A program made the position numbers and the translations under genes. Positions 26,924 through 35,096 of a stretch of DNA of 64,000 bases are shown here, in pieces (the stretch's first letter is position 1; each line of letters begins with the position of its first letter). The stretch comes from Acidimicrobiales bacterium (GTDB lineage Bacteria; Actinomycetota; Acidimicrobiia; Acidimicrobiales; Palsa-688). A model generated the notes under the pieces. That model ran no database searches, was not told the DNA's origin, and worked only from the letters and a program-made list of their open reading frames with translations. The DNA is taken from assembly GCA_035533095.1 (NCBI GenBank), contig DATLUM010000050.1, positions 245,782 through 309,781 of the forward strand, written 5' to 3'.

Positions 26924-27867
26924 TACCCCAGCTCTGCGGACAGCGAGTCTGCTATCTGATGCGTCGCCCGGAGACCGTGCGAACGGAAGAAAACATACGG
27001 GAGGTAGAGCATCGGCACCGACGGGTCGATCGCGTCGCGGAGGTGTTCGAGGTGCTCTGTACGCGAACGCCGCATGGTCACGGTGAGCCGTGCCGCTTGC
27101 AGCAGCGGCGCGCTCGGCCCACCCAACGCGTCGTCGAGGAGCGACCTGCCTTCGGACGAGTCGAGCCTGTCGAAAACCTCCTCCTCACCGCGGCCGAACA
27201 ACTCGGGCAGCACCCGGTTCACCACGACAGCGGCGAGATCCACTTTGGTCTCGGAGCGCAGGCGGCCGGTGAGATCGAGCGTCTCGTTGACGGGCATCTC
27301 GGCGGGCGTGGCGACGACCACGAGGCCGGTCGTGGCGTGGTTTTCGAGGATCTCCAGCATCCAGCCCGTCTGCTGCCTCACCAGGCCGACCTGAACCAGC
27401 TGGTTGATCGCCTGCGGTGCCGAGAGCTGCCCGATGATGTGCCCGGTGGCGGAAGCGTCGACCACGACCAGGTCGTAGTGCCTCTCTCGGACCTCCCAGC
27501 AGAGCTTCCCGACGGTCACGATCTCCCGGACGCCGGGAGCGGCCGACGCCACGAAGTCGAACATCTTGGCGAGGGGTCCGACCTTGGCGACCAGGGGGAT
27601 CTTGAGCTGCAAGGACAGGTACTGCTTGAGGGACGCCTCGGTGTCCATCGACATGGCCCACAGGTTCGGAGCGATCTCGCGTTCTTCGAACCGGGTCGGT
27701 CCCGTCTCGAAGAAGTCCGAGAGGTTGCCCTTCGCGTCCACTTCGCACACGAGGGTCCGCTTGCCGCGGCTCGCTCCCAGCCACGCGAGCGCGGCGGCGA
27801 CGGTCGTCTTACCGGTCCCTCCCTTGCCGGTGACGAAGATCAGCTTGCGGTCCAGCAGGTCGACCAT
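26920..27867 (-). CDS. ArsA/Get3-like ATPase, BagA (Rv3679) type
   Basis: A 315-residue ArsA/GET3-class ATPase with deviant Walker A GKGGTGKTTVAA at residues ~14-25, CEVDAKGNLSDFF, and LVVVDASATGHIIGQL as the Walker B region. It is shorter than its partner. ATG 27867 is 30 nt after the DUF3107 stop; its own stop overlaps the next start by 4 nt, so the two ATPases are very probably made together as a heteromer. Confidence 0.85.
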   Translation of the reverse strand: MVDLLDRKLIFVTGKGGTGKTTVAAALAWLGASRGKRTLVCEVDAKGNLSDFFETGPTRFEEREIAPNLWAMSMDTEASLKQYLSLQLKIPLVAKVGPLAKMFDFVASAAPGVREIVTVGKLCWEVRERHYDLVVVDASATGHIIGQLSAPQAINQLVQVGLVRQQTGWMLEILENHATTGLVVVATPAEMPVNETLDLTGRLRSETKVDLAAVVVNRVLPELFGRGEEEVFDRLDSSEGRSLLDDALGGPSAPLLQAARLTVTMRRSRTEHLEHLRDAIDPSVPMLYLPYVFFRSHGLRATHQIADSLSAELGY

Positions 27868-27897
27868 GCCGGGATCCGGTTCCTCTCCGGCCCCGGA

Positions 27898-28140
27898 TCA
27901 GCGGACCGCTGAGCCGAACCCCACCCGGCGGTCTTCGCTGCTGGTGTCGAGCTCCACATAGGCCACCTTGGCGGCAGGAATCCCCACACGCCGCCCGCGC
28001 CGGTCGGTCAACCAGAGGACACCGCTCTCCGCTGACAGCGCCTTGTCGATGTGGTCGGCGATCGCGTCGGCTTGGGTCCCCTCGGGGAGTTCGACCTCGA
28101 TCTCCTTTGGGGTCTGGGTGACACCGATACGGACGTCCAC
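27898..28140 (-). CDS. DUF3107 family protein
   Basis: An 80-residue protein of the actinobacterial DUF3107 family (M. tuberculosis Rv3208A type): VRIGVTQTPKEIEVELPEGT at the start, a central helix and WLTDRRGRRVGIPAAKVAYVEL at the end. The GTG start at 28140 has a good AAGGAG element 7 nt upstream and a possible -10 TACGAT at 28176-28171. It appears to head the bagA-bagB-pdtaS operon. Function unknown. Confidence 0.85.
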   Translation of the reverse strand: MDVRIGVTQTPKEIEVELPEGTQADAIADHIDKALSAESGVLWLTDRRGRRVGIPAAKVAYVELDTSSEDRRVGFGSAVR

Positions 28141-28221
28141 GGAGATTCTCCTTGATGAGCTTGCGAGACCATCGTAGGCGCCGGACAGGCGAGGACCGGC
28201 GTGGCGATCGCTGCTTGCGCT

Positions 28222-29328
28222 TCAGTCGCGGTACTGGCTTCGTGGCAGGCGGCTCTCCGGCCACCCGAGGAGCGCGACCGCCTGCGTGCACGCGAAGCGG
28301 TCGGTCATGCCGCTCACGTAGCCGACCGAAGCAGCCAGCCGGCCGCCGCCCTCACTCAGGTCGGCCGGCAGGTGCTCAGGATGCGAGACGTAGTGCTCGA
28401 CCAGGGCCCTGAGCATGGCGATGACGGCTTCCGCCTGGGCCACCGACTCGTCGCGCAGGTAGATCCGCTCGTGGTTGAACCGGCGCAGATCCGCGAGCGC
28501 GTCGGCAACCGGCGGGGACAAGCCGACCAGACCGGTGGTCCCGACCGTGGCGATCGCGTCCGAAATGAAGGTCCCCAGCTGCTCCGACCGGCGCGTGCCG
28601 CAAGCCTCGACGATGGCCCGGGGGATGCTGTCGGTCGACACGATCCCGGCGTGGACTGCGTCCTCGAGGTCGTGCGCGCAGTAGGCGATGCGGTCGGCGA
28701 TCCCGACCACCTGCCCTTCGGGCGTGGAAGGGGCGGGCCGCGACCAGGAGTGGTTGCGGATCCCGTCGAGCGTCTCGGTGCAGAGGTTCAACGAAGCGGC
28801 GGTGACGTCGGCGCCCCATACGGCGTGGTCGAACCCGGGCACGAACAACTGCATCGCGTCCTCAGAGGCGTGGCCCCCAGGTCCGTGGCCGCAGTCGTGA
28901 CCCAACGCGATGGCCTCCACCAGCGCCACGTTCAGCCGGCAGGCCCGCGCTATCGCCGACGCTACCTGCGCCACTTCGAGGGCGTGGGTGAGGCGTGTCC
29001 GCTGGTGGTCCGCGGGGAACACGAACACCTGAGTCTTGCCTGCCAGGCGCCGGAAGGCCGGGGAGTGGAGGATCCGGTCACGGTCGCGCTCGAAGCACGT
29101 CCGCCACCCGTCCGGCTCCTCGGGGACGGCCCGGTCGCCCGCTCCCGCCGCCAACGTCGCCCCCTTCGACAGCTGGGCTGCCTCGAGCTGCTCACGCTCT
29201 TCCCGGCGAAGCGGCGACACCTCCACCCGAACGGCATCGTCGCCGGCGTGGGCCAGGCGCACGCCGCCCGGCGACAAGTGGCCGACCATGGTGGAGGCCC
29301 ACTCCTCGGCCCGGCTGGTGTCGGTCAC
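28222..29328 (-). CDS. dgt: deoxyguanosinetriphosphate triphosphohydrolase-like protein
   Basis: A 368-residue HD-domain hydrolase of the dNTPase family, which cleaves dNTPs to nucleoside and triphosphate. Conserved parts are RDRILHSPAFRRLAGKTQVF, the metal-binding H of TRLTHALEVAQ, the HD pair in ALGHDCGHGPGGH and DRIAYCAHDLEDA. The GTG start at 29328 has TAGCTT (29340-29335) 6 nt upstream, overlapping the stop codon of the preceding cytochrome b gene, suggesting an independent leaderless transcript. It lies 81 nt before DUF3107. Confidence 0.9.
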   Translation of the reverse strand: MTDTSRAEEWASTMVGHLSPGGVRLAHAGDDAVRVEVSPLRREEREQLEAAQLSKGATLAAGAGDRAVPEEPDGWRTCFERDRDRILHSPAFRRLAGKTQVFVFPADHQRTRLTHALEVAQVASAIARACRLNVALVEAIALGHDCGHGPGGHASEDAMQLFVPGFDHAVWGADVTAASLNLCTETLDGIRNHSWSRPAPSTPEGQVVGIADRIAYCAHDLEDAVHAGIVSTDSIPRAIVEACGTRRSEQLGTFISDAIATVGTTGLVGLSPPVADALADLRRFNHERIYLRDESVAQAEAVIAMLRALVEHYVSHPEHLPADLSEGGGRLAASVGYVSGMTDRFACTQAVALLGWPESRLPRSQYRD

Positions 29329-29337
29329 GAGGCAAAG

Positions 29338-30075
29338 CTACCGGCGGGGTGTGACCTCCGCTGCGCCAGGCCCGGGCCGTCCCGGCGCTGGTCCGTCCGG
29401 CGGGACGTCCTCGTCCTCTAGCCATGCCGGCGCGTGGCGACGCGCCCAGCTTCCAGGCACCCGCCCCGTCCATATCGACCGCAACGCGTCGGGGTCGCGC
29501 AACGCCATCCCGACGTGGCCTACGACGACCAAGCCAACAGCGAGCGAGAGCCAGTCGTGCACGAAAGTGGCGCCGGTCCTCCATCCGAGCGGGTACGGGT
29601 GGTACCAGCGCATGACGATTCCCGTCGCCAGCATCACCAGGCCGGCGCCGGCGACGAACGCTGCATTCAGCTTCTGGCCGGGGTTGAACTTCCCGATCCG
29701 CGCGCCGTCCAGCAACCGCCACCGGTCGCGCCCGCCGCGCAGCAGGGTCCTCATCCAGTCACGGTCGGCATCCGACCACCTGTTCAGCCTCACCAGATCG
29801 GCCCGCAGAGCTCTTCCCCACGAGCCGGCGAGGGCGACCACGAGCGGCACGGGCAACGCCAACCCGCAGTACACGTGGATGTTCTCCACCAGGGCGCGCC
29901 GCCCCACGATCGATTCGAGCGGTGCGATGTACAGCGCTGCACCGGTCGCGATCAGCACGCCGAACAGCGCCGCGTTCACCCAGTGGACGGCGCGCTCGAC
30001 CGCGTCGAATCGCAGCAGCGAGGTGCCCCCACGGGCACCCGGCCGGGGCTCAGGTGGACGGGTCGTTACGGCCAT
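29338..30075 (-). CDS. cytochrome b/b6-type membrane subunit
   Basis: A 245-residue membrane protein with four main hydrophobic helices and histidines placed for b hemes: RFDAVERAVHWVNAA, LVENIHVYCGLALPV, TFVHDWLSLAVG and VVVGHVGMALRDPDAL, as in formate dehydrogenase gamma/cytochrome b561-like proteins. The ends are Pro/Gly/Arg-rich. The upstream gene on the same strand, overlapping by 26 nt, is a Tat-type molybdopterin oxidoreductase, so this is probably its quinone-linked membrane partner. Confidence 0.82.
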   Translation of the reverse strand: MAVTTRPPEPRPGARGGTSLLRFDAVERAVHWVNAALFGVLIATGAALYIAPLESIVGRRALVENIHVYCGLALPVPLVVALAGSWGRALRADLVRLNRWSDADRDWMRTLLRGGRDRWRLLDGARIGKFNPGQKLNAAFVAGAGLVMLATGIVMRWYHPYPLGWRTGATFVHDWLSLAVGLVVVGHVGMALRDPDALRSIWTGRVPGSWARRHAPAWLEDEDVPPDGPAPGRPGPGAAEVTPRR

Positions 30076-30832
30076 TGCTCCTGCCGACCCACGCTTCGAC
30101 GTCGTAGTTGCCCACGGTCTCCCAGTAGCCGGGCTCGACTTGGTCGACGACCTCTATACGCGAGAGCCACTTGAGCGACTTGTACCCGTACATCGGCGCG
30201 ACGTACAGGCGCACGGGTCCCCCGTGTTCCACGGAAATCGGCCCTCCGAGCATCGAGTAGGCGACGATCACGTCGGGACGGTTCGCCTCAGCCAAGGTCA
30301 GGCTCTCCGTGTACTGCCTGTCAAACGACTCGATCCGCAGCGCCTTGCCCTGAGACTCGACTCCGGCCTGGTCGAGCAGAGCGGAGAGCGCCACACCCTC
30401 CCAGTGGACCTTTGGCACCCTCCAGCCGGTGACGCACTGGAAGTCTCTCACCAGCCGCGTCGCCGGCAGCGAGCGGAGGTCGGCGAGACCGAGCTCGAAC
30501 GGGTTGCGCACCAGTCCGTCCACCCGGAGCCGGTAGGCGGCGTCGGAGACGGTTGGGAAGCCGTCGGTGACGGTATAGATCCGGAACGAGTCGCCCGGCA
30601 GCAAGCCTGTGAGGCCCGTGGGGTCGGATCGCTGGATCGGTGCCAGCAGAGAGTCGAGCCCGCCCTGGATTCGCTTCCCGGCGACGATCCCTACCGCCCC
30701 GAGGCCGAGCATGCCCAGTACGACACGCCGGCCTACTGGCGTCCCGCGAGTCGCTCCCGCCCGGGGGTCAGGAAGAACCCCTGCAGAGTCTTGAACGCCT
30801 GCAGGGTCGGGATGAACGGGCGCGGAGTCCAC
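30050..30832 (-). CDS. molybdopterin-dependent oxidoreductase (sulfite-oxidase fold)
   Basis: A 260-residue enzyme from the GTG at 30832 with AAGGTG upstream. It has a twin-arginine-like segment GRRVVLGMLGLGAVG (about residues 33-47) and then an oxidoreductase molybdopterin domain with the molybdenum-ligand cysteine in DFQCVTGW and the SVEHGGPVRLYVAPMYGYKSLKWL block. The family reduces or oxidises small S/N compounds or methionine sulfoxide outside the membrane. The frame is open upstream through a 42-bp repeat array to a GTG at 31105, which would add five basic 14-residue repeats; I prefer 30832. The next gene is its probable cytochrome b partner. Confidence 0.8.
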   Translation of the reverse strand: MDSAPVHPDPAGVQDSAGVLPDPRAGATRGTPVGRRVVLGMLGLGAVGIVAGKRIQGGLDSLLAPIQRSDPTGLTGLLPGDSFRIYTVTDGFPTVSDAAYRLRVDGLVRNPFELGLADLRSLPATRLVRDFQCVTGWRVPKVHWEGVALSALLDQAGVESQGKALRIESFDRQYTESLTLAEANRPDVIVAYSMLGGPISVEHGGPVRLYVAPMYGYKSLKWLSRIEVVDQVEPGYWETVGNYDVEAWVGRSNGRNDPST

Positions 30833-30874
30833 GGCACCTTGTTGTACGGGGACCGCCGTCCCCAGGGATTGCCC

Positions 30875-31100
30875 GACGGTCCGCTCCTGGCGCAAGCGCC
30901 GGGCCGCTCGGGCCCCGACGGTCCACTCCTGGCGCAAGCGCCGGGCCGCTCGGGCCCCTACGGTCCACTCCTGGCGCAAGCGCCGGGCCGCTCGGGCCCC
31001 GACGGTCCGCTCCTGGCGCAAGCGCCGGGCCGCTCGGGCCCCTACGGTCCACTCCTGGCGCAAGCGCCGGGCCGCTCGGGCCCCGACGGTCCGCTTCTGG
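30875..31100. repeat. 42-bp tandem repeat, five full copies plus a partial
   Basis: Full units start at 30875, 30917, 30959, 31001 and 31043; a partial unit begins at 31085. Units differ only at position 1 (G or T) and position 9 (G or A), giving three variants. Each unit holds two potential hairpins, GGCG-CAAG-CGCC and GGGCC-GCTCG-GGCCC. The length is divisible by three, so all copies stay open in the molybdoenzyme frame (TVGARAARRLRQE-type repeats) and also on the plus strand. The array fills the gap between the mrp stop and the molybdoenzyme start. Confidence 0.95.
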
Positions 31101-31107
31101 CTCACGC

Positions 31108-32331
31108 TCAGCCAAGGGTGAGCTCAGGGTGGAACACCCGCGGGCGCCCCCGGGCGACCAGCGCCCGCGCGATCTCGGTGAAGGCCTTGCCGGCCTCCGA
31201 TTCGGGATCCGTGGCGGCGACCGGGCTCCCCTCGTCGCCGCCCTGCCGCAACGACGGGTCCAGCGGCACCTGCCCCAGCAATGGCACTTTCAGCGCTGCC
31301 GCGAGCTCCTCTCCCCCTCCCTGGCCGAACGGGTACTGCCGCTCCCCCCCGGGTCCGGCCATCCAGCTCATGTTCTCGATGACCCCCCGCAGCGGAAGGT
31401 TCAGCTTCTTGGCCATGAAAGCGCTCCGCTGCGCCACGCGGCGTGCGGCGGGCTGCGGGGTCGTGACGACGTAGACCTCCGACGTCGGCAGGTACTGAGC
31501 CATCGACAGAGCGACGTCGCCGGTACCGGGAGGCATGTCGACGAGCAGGAATTCCGGGTCACCCCAGTCGACGTCGACCAGGAACTGCTCGAGTGCCTTG
31601 TGCAGCATCGGGCCTCGCCAGATGACCGGCTGCTCGTCGTCGATGAAGAATCCCATCGACATGCACTTGACGCCGAACGCGACAGGCGGGGTCATCTTCT
31701 GGCCCTTGACCGTCGGTGTCTCGTGCACGCCGAGCATGCCCGGGACGGAGAACCCGTAGACGTCCGCGTCGAGCACCGCCACGTCGTGGCCCTGGCGTGC
31801 AAGCGAAACCGCGAGGTTCACCGTGATCGACGACTTGCCGACGCCGCCCTTGCCGGAGCTGATGCCGATGACACGCGTTGCGCTCCGGGGACCGAACTGG
31901 TTGGCGCGGCCCTCCTCGTGACCCAAGGGCCGGCGCGCCGGGCCGTGCTGGTGGCCGGCGCCTGTGGCGGCTGCTGGACCGCCACCAGCCTGAACCCCCC
32001 CGGTGGATGCCCAGGCCGCGGGGTCGGACTCCCCGCGTCCGGCCAGCTTCACCCTGACAGCCTCCAGCTCCGCCGGCGTCATCGAGGTGAGCTCGACGGC
32101 GACCTCTCGCACGCCCTTGACCCCCTCGACCGCGGAGCGGACGCGGCGGGTCACCTCGTCCTTCATCGGGCAACCCGGCACCGTGAGCGCGATCGTCACC
32201 GTGACCTGGCCGCGACGGATGTCGACGCCGCGCACCATGTCCAGGTCGACGATGCTCACGTTGAGCTCGGGGTCCGTGACCGGGCGCAGGGCCTCGAGGA
32301 CCCGTTTCTCATTGACTCCGGTCAGCGCCAT
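31108..32331 (-). CDS. mrp: Mrp/ApbC/NBP35-family P-loop ATPase
   Basis: A 407-residue protein with an N-terminal DUF59/MIP18-like domain (ALRPVTDPELNVSIVDLDMV) and a C-terminal MRP ATPase domain with deviant Walker A SSGKGGVGKSS (about residue 160) and VDMPPGTGDVALSMAQ. Family role: Fe-S cluster carrier or loading ATPase. The CxxC found after the ENMS block in many homologues is absent here (ENMSWMAGPGGERQ), as I recall for actinobacterial Mrp. It is divergent from a SufR-like regulator with only 45 bp between them. Confidence 0.9.
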   Translation of the reverse strand: MALTGVNEKRVLEALRPVTDPELNVSIVDLDMVRGVDIRRGQVTVTIALTVPGCPMKDEVTRRVRSAVEGVKGVREVAVELTSMTPAELEAVRVKLAGRGESDPAAWASTGGVQAGGGPAAATGAGHQHGPARRPLGHEEGRANQFGPRSATRVIGISSGKGGVGKSSITVNLAVSLARQGHDVAVLDADVYGFSVPGMLGVHETPTVKGQKMTPPVAFGVKCMSMGFFIDDEQPVIWRGPMLHKALEQFLVDVDWGDPEFLLVDMPPGTGDVALSMAQYLPTSEVYVVTTPQPAARRVAQRSAFMAKKLNLPLRGVIENMSWMAGPGGERQYPFGQGGGEELAAALKVPLLGQVPLDPSLRQGGDEGSPVAATDPESEAGKAFTEIARALVARGRPRVFHPELTLG

Positions 32332-32364
32332 CTACTACTCCAGGATTTTCACTATGACGATAGG

Positions 32365-32371
32365 TAGAATA
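32365..32371. promoter_or_regulatory. shared symmetric -10-like element between mrp and regulator
   Basis: TAGAATA reads TAGAAT on the plus strand (32365-32370, 6 nt before the regulator GTG at 32377, i.e. leaderless) and TATTCT on the minus strand (32371-32366, giving mrp a leader of about 27 nt with GGAG near its start). A small inverted repeat CTAT-GACG-ATAG at 32352-32363 lies between the two starts and may be an operator. Confidence 0.42.
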
Positions 32372-32376
32372 CCCGT

Positions 32377-33165
32377 GTGGCGAAGCCCCCCGCCGCTCCT
32401 GCCTCCCCGGTCACTGCCGCCTCAGCCGGCCCCTGCGCGCCTGCCGGTTCAGGCTCCGGCGACGGAGGCCTGACCGGAGCCCAGTTCTCAGCTGCCGTGG
32501 CCGCCGTGACCTCGGCGTTCGGAGACCCGACCCGTCGCCAGATCTACCTCTACGTACGCGAACACGACGATGGCGTCACCGCGTCGGAGGTGGCCGAGCA
32601 GTTCGCTCTTCACTCCAATGTTGCGCGCCACCACCTCGACAAGCTCTCCGCCGGCGGCTACCTCGACGTACACGTGCTGCGCCCAGCCGGCGGGGGGGCG
32701 GGCCGGCCGTCGAAGCGCTACCGCAAGTCGGCGGTGGAAGCGGGCCTGACCCCGCAGCGCCGCGGCGACGACCTGCTGATCATGCTCCTCGGCGAAGCAC
32801 TCGCGCTCGTGCCGCCCGGCGAGGCCGAGCAGATGGCGGAGTCGGTGGGTGAGACCTACGGCCGGCGCCTCGCGGACCAGATGTCGCCGGGCGAGAAGCA
32901 CCGCTCCTTCCGCACCGCGCTGCACGCCATCGCGGACGCGCTGACCGCGCACGGCTTCGAAGCGCATGCCGAGGCCCGTGGGGGCTCACTGGCGTTGATC
33001 AAGGACTCCTGCCCCTTCTTCGACACCGCCCGCCAGCATCCCGTCATCTGCGCGGTCGATCGCGGCATGGTGCGGGGAATGCTCAGCGCGCTCTACGGCG
33101 AGGCCGTCATCTCGACCGAGTCGTCCCGGGCCCTCGGCGACGACGCCTGCGTCAGCCTCGTCTAG
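32377..33165 (+). CDS. SufR-like HTH regulator with cysteine motif
   Basis: A 262-residue regulator. After a Pro/Ala-rich start, a winged HTH (AFGDPTRRQIYLYVRE, TASEVAEQFALHSNVARHHLDKL) is followed by a second domain and a C-terminal C-x12-C pair (DSCPF and VICAVDRG) plus a last cysteine near the end (DDACVSLV). This resembles SufR, the [Fe-S]-sensing repressor of Fe-S assembly genes, although the spacing after the second Cys differs from the canonical motif. Neighbours are mrp (divergent) and a cysteine desulfurase (12 nt downstream), supporting a role in Fe-S homeostasis. Confidence 0.78.
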   Translation: MAKPPAAPASPVTAASAGPCAPAGSGSGDGGLTGAQFSAAVAAVTSAFGDPTRRQIYLYVREHDDGVTASEVAEQFALHSNVARHHLDKLSAGGYLDVHVLRPAGGGAGRPSKRYRKSAVEAGLTPQRRGDDLLIMLLGEALALVPPGEAEQMAESVGETYGRRLADQMSPGEKHRSFRTALHAIADALTAHGFEAHAEARGGSLALIKDSCPFFDTARQHPVICAVDRGMVRGMLSALYGEAVISTESSRALGDDACVSLV

Positions 33166-33176
33166 CAAGGTCGGCA

Positions 33177-34316
33177 TTGGCCCGGGCCTACCTCGATCAC
33201 GGCTCGGCCTCGGCGCTGCGGCCAGCGGCGAAGGAGGCGATGATCCGGTGGTTGGACAGCGCCGATCCCGGGCGGGTGCATACCGAGGGTCACATGGCGA
33301 GGGCTGCCCTCGAGGAGGCACGCGAGCAGGTTGCGGCGTTTCTCGGGACGCGAGGACGCCAGGTGGTGTTCACGTCGGGGGCGACGGAGGCGATCAACGC
33401 CGCGGTGTTCGGAGCTGTCGCGCGATGGTCCGAGTCAGGCAAGGAGCGGCCCCGCATCGCGCTCGCCGGCGTCGAACACAGCGCTGTACGAGAGGCGTCG
33501 GAGCGCCAAGCGGAGATCCGCCTGCTTCCCGTTGACCGTGCCGGGATGATCGATCCTCACGGGGTGACCGAAGCGATCGCCGAGCGCCCGACGACGCTCG
33601 TGCACTGCCAGCTCGCGAACCACGAGATCGGGACCATACAGAAGGTAAAAGAGGTGGCCGAGGTGTGCCGCGAGTCCGCGGTGCTACTTCACGTCGACGC
33701 GGCCGCAGGAGCGGGGTCCGTCCGGATCGGCTTCGATCAACTGGGAGCCGACTTCCTGTCCGTCTCCGCCGCAAAGCTCGGCGGTCCGCGCGGTTGCGGG
33801 GTCCTGCTGATCCGTCGCGGTCTCCGGGTGCCCCCGTTCATCGCCGGAGGAATGCAGGAGCGCGCGCGGCGAGGCGGCCTCGAGAACGTCGCGGCTGCCG
33901 CGGGCTTCGGCGCCGCCGCCGCTGAGCTCGCCTCGACTCTCGAACGCGAAGCCGAATCGGCGCGCCGGCTCATGCAGCAGCTCCGCGATGTCGCGCTGTG
34001 CATCGATGGCGTGGAGGCGTTCGGTCCTCGCGACGAACGCGACCGCCTGCCCGGGCTCCTCTGCGTCGGCCTCGATCGCGTGGAGGCAGAACCGGTGCTC
34101 GTCGGGCTCGACCGCGCCGGCGTGGCTGCGCACTCGGGCAGCTCGTGCTCCTCCGAATCCTTGGAACCTTCGCCGGTCCTGGAGGCGATCGGCGCCGATG
34201 CCGACCACAGCCTCCGCTTCACCGCGGGATGGTCGACGACCGAAGAGGACGTGCGGATGGCTTGCGAGGCACTTCCGGCGGTCGTCGCCCGCTTGCGCGC
34301 TATGGCGCCCGGTTAA
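33177..34316 (+). CDS. cysteine desulfurase-like class V aminotransferase
   Basis: A 379-residue PLP enzyme of the NifS/IscS class that mobilises sulfur from cysteine as a persulfide. Visible: AYLDHGSAS start, FTSGATEAINAAV, HCQLANHEIGTIQ, PLP lysine in SVSAAKLGGPRG (Ala replaces the common His before Lys) and the catalytic cysteine loop HSGSSCSSE. The TTG start at 33177 has AAGG upstream and follows the SufR-like regulator by 11 nt. It ends 14 nt from the convergent ccmI-like gene. Confidence 0.88.
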   Translation: MARAYLDHGSASALRPAAKEAMIRWLDSADPGRVHTEGHMARAALEEAREQVAAFLGTRGRQVVFTSGATEAINAAVFGAVARWSESGKERPRIALAGVEHSAVREASERQAEIRLLPVDRAGMIDPHGVTEAIAERPTTLVHCQLANHEIGTIQKVKEVAEVCRESAVLLHVDAAAGAGSVRIGFDQLGADFLSVSAAKLGGPRGCGVLLIRRGLRVPPFIAGGMQERARRGGLENVAAAAGFGAAAAELASTLEREAESARRLMQQLRDVALCIDGVEAFGPRDERDRLPGLLCVGLDRVEAEPVLVGLDRAGVAAHSGSSCSSESLEPSPVLEAIGADADHSLRFTAGWSTTEEDVRMACEALPAVVARLRAMAPG

Positions 34317-34330
34317 GAGGTTCTCTGGCG

Positions 34331-35095
34331 CTACTGCTGCGACGCCCGCACCTGCGCCTGCTGCAACGCCTGGCGCACCTTGGGTGCCAGCTGAGGGTCG
34401 GGCGAGTGACCCAGGTACCACTGCAGCTCGGGGATCGCGTCCGCGTAGTCGTCCTCGCTCAGCAGCGCGATCCCCCTGTAGAGATGAGCGGGCGCGTAGT
34501 CCGGCGCGGCGCGCTCGGCGGCCGAGAGCATTCCGAGGCCCTCCTTGAGCAAGGCGGGCTGCTGCGTCTGGGCGAGCAACCAGCCCTCCCCTGTCAACGC
34601 CTCCGGCTGGCGGGGCTGCGAGGCGAGGATCTTCTGGTACGCCTTCAAAGCCGTGACGTCGTCACCCTTCGACATCGCCTTCTGCGCGGCCAGCAGCTGA
34701 GCCGCCACCTGCTCGGAGCCGAGAGCCTGGCCGGTGATCTGCTGGCCCGGCAGACGAGTCGCCGACGACTCGACGACAGCCCAGCATGCTCCCGCCACGA
34801 CCACCACGACACCGACGGCTGCGCCCGCACGCCGGCGCCAGGACGTCCTGTACCTGGGCGGATCAGGGGTAGCGGCCGCGCCGTTGAGAGAAAGTTCGAC
34901 AGGCGCAGATGGCTCGCTCGCGGGGGGAACGTCGCCGAGAGCTTTCAGGGCCGCGGCCGCCCGAACCGTGTACGAGTCACGGAGGGTGTGGTAGTCGGCG
35001 TCGTCGATGTCGCCGGCGGCGAACTCCACGTCGAGATCCTTCAGCGAGCGCAGGCAGAAATCGCGCTCTTCCTCCAAAGCCTCGCGGTAGGACAT
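34331..35095 (-). CDS. CcmI-like TPR protein (cytochrome c biogenesis)
   Basis: A 254-residue protein: N-terminal soluble helix pair (EALEEERDFCLRSLKDLDVEFAAGDIDDADYHTLRD), one membrane helix (about residues 90-110) and C-terminal tetratricopeptide-like repeats (ALKAYQKILASQPRQPEALTGEGWLLAQ). In Proteobacteria CcmI/CycH has a membrane part and a TPR domain that holds apocytochrome c for heme ligation. Position right after ccmH (1-nt gap) supports that role here. Sequence identity to known CcmI is not evident. Confidence 0.7.
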   Translation of the reverse strand: MSYREALEEERDFCLRSLKDLDVEFAAGDIDDADYHTLRDSYTVRAAAALKALGDVPPASEPSAPVELSLNGAAATPDPPRYRTSWRRRAGAAVGVVVVVAGACWAVVESSATRLPGQQITGQALGSEQVAAQLLAAQKAMSKGDDVTALKAYQKILASQPRQPEALTGEGWLLAQTQQPALLKEGLGMLSAAERAAPDYAPAHLYRGIALLSEDDYADAIPELQWYLGHSPDPQLAPKVRQALQQAQVRASQQ

Positions 35096-35096
35096 C

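Noticed and set aside
30640..32367. Long plus-strand open frame across the 42-bp repeat and mrp
   Set aside because: It is antisense to the molybdoenzyme and mrp, has no recognisable domain and is kept open by the repeat and GC-rich codon bias.
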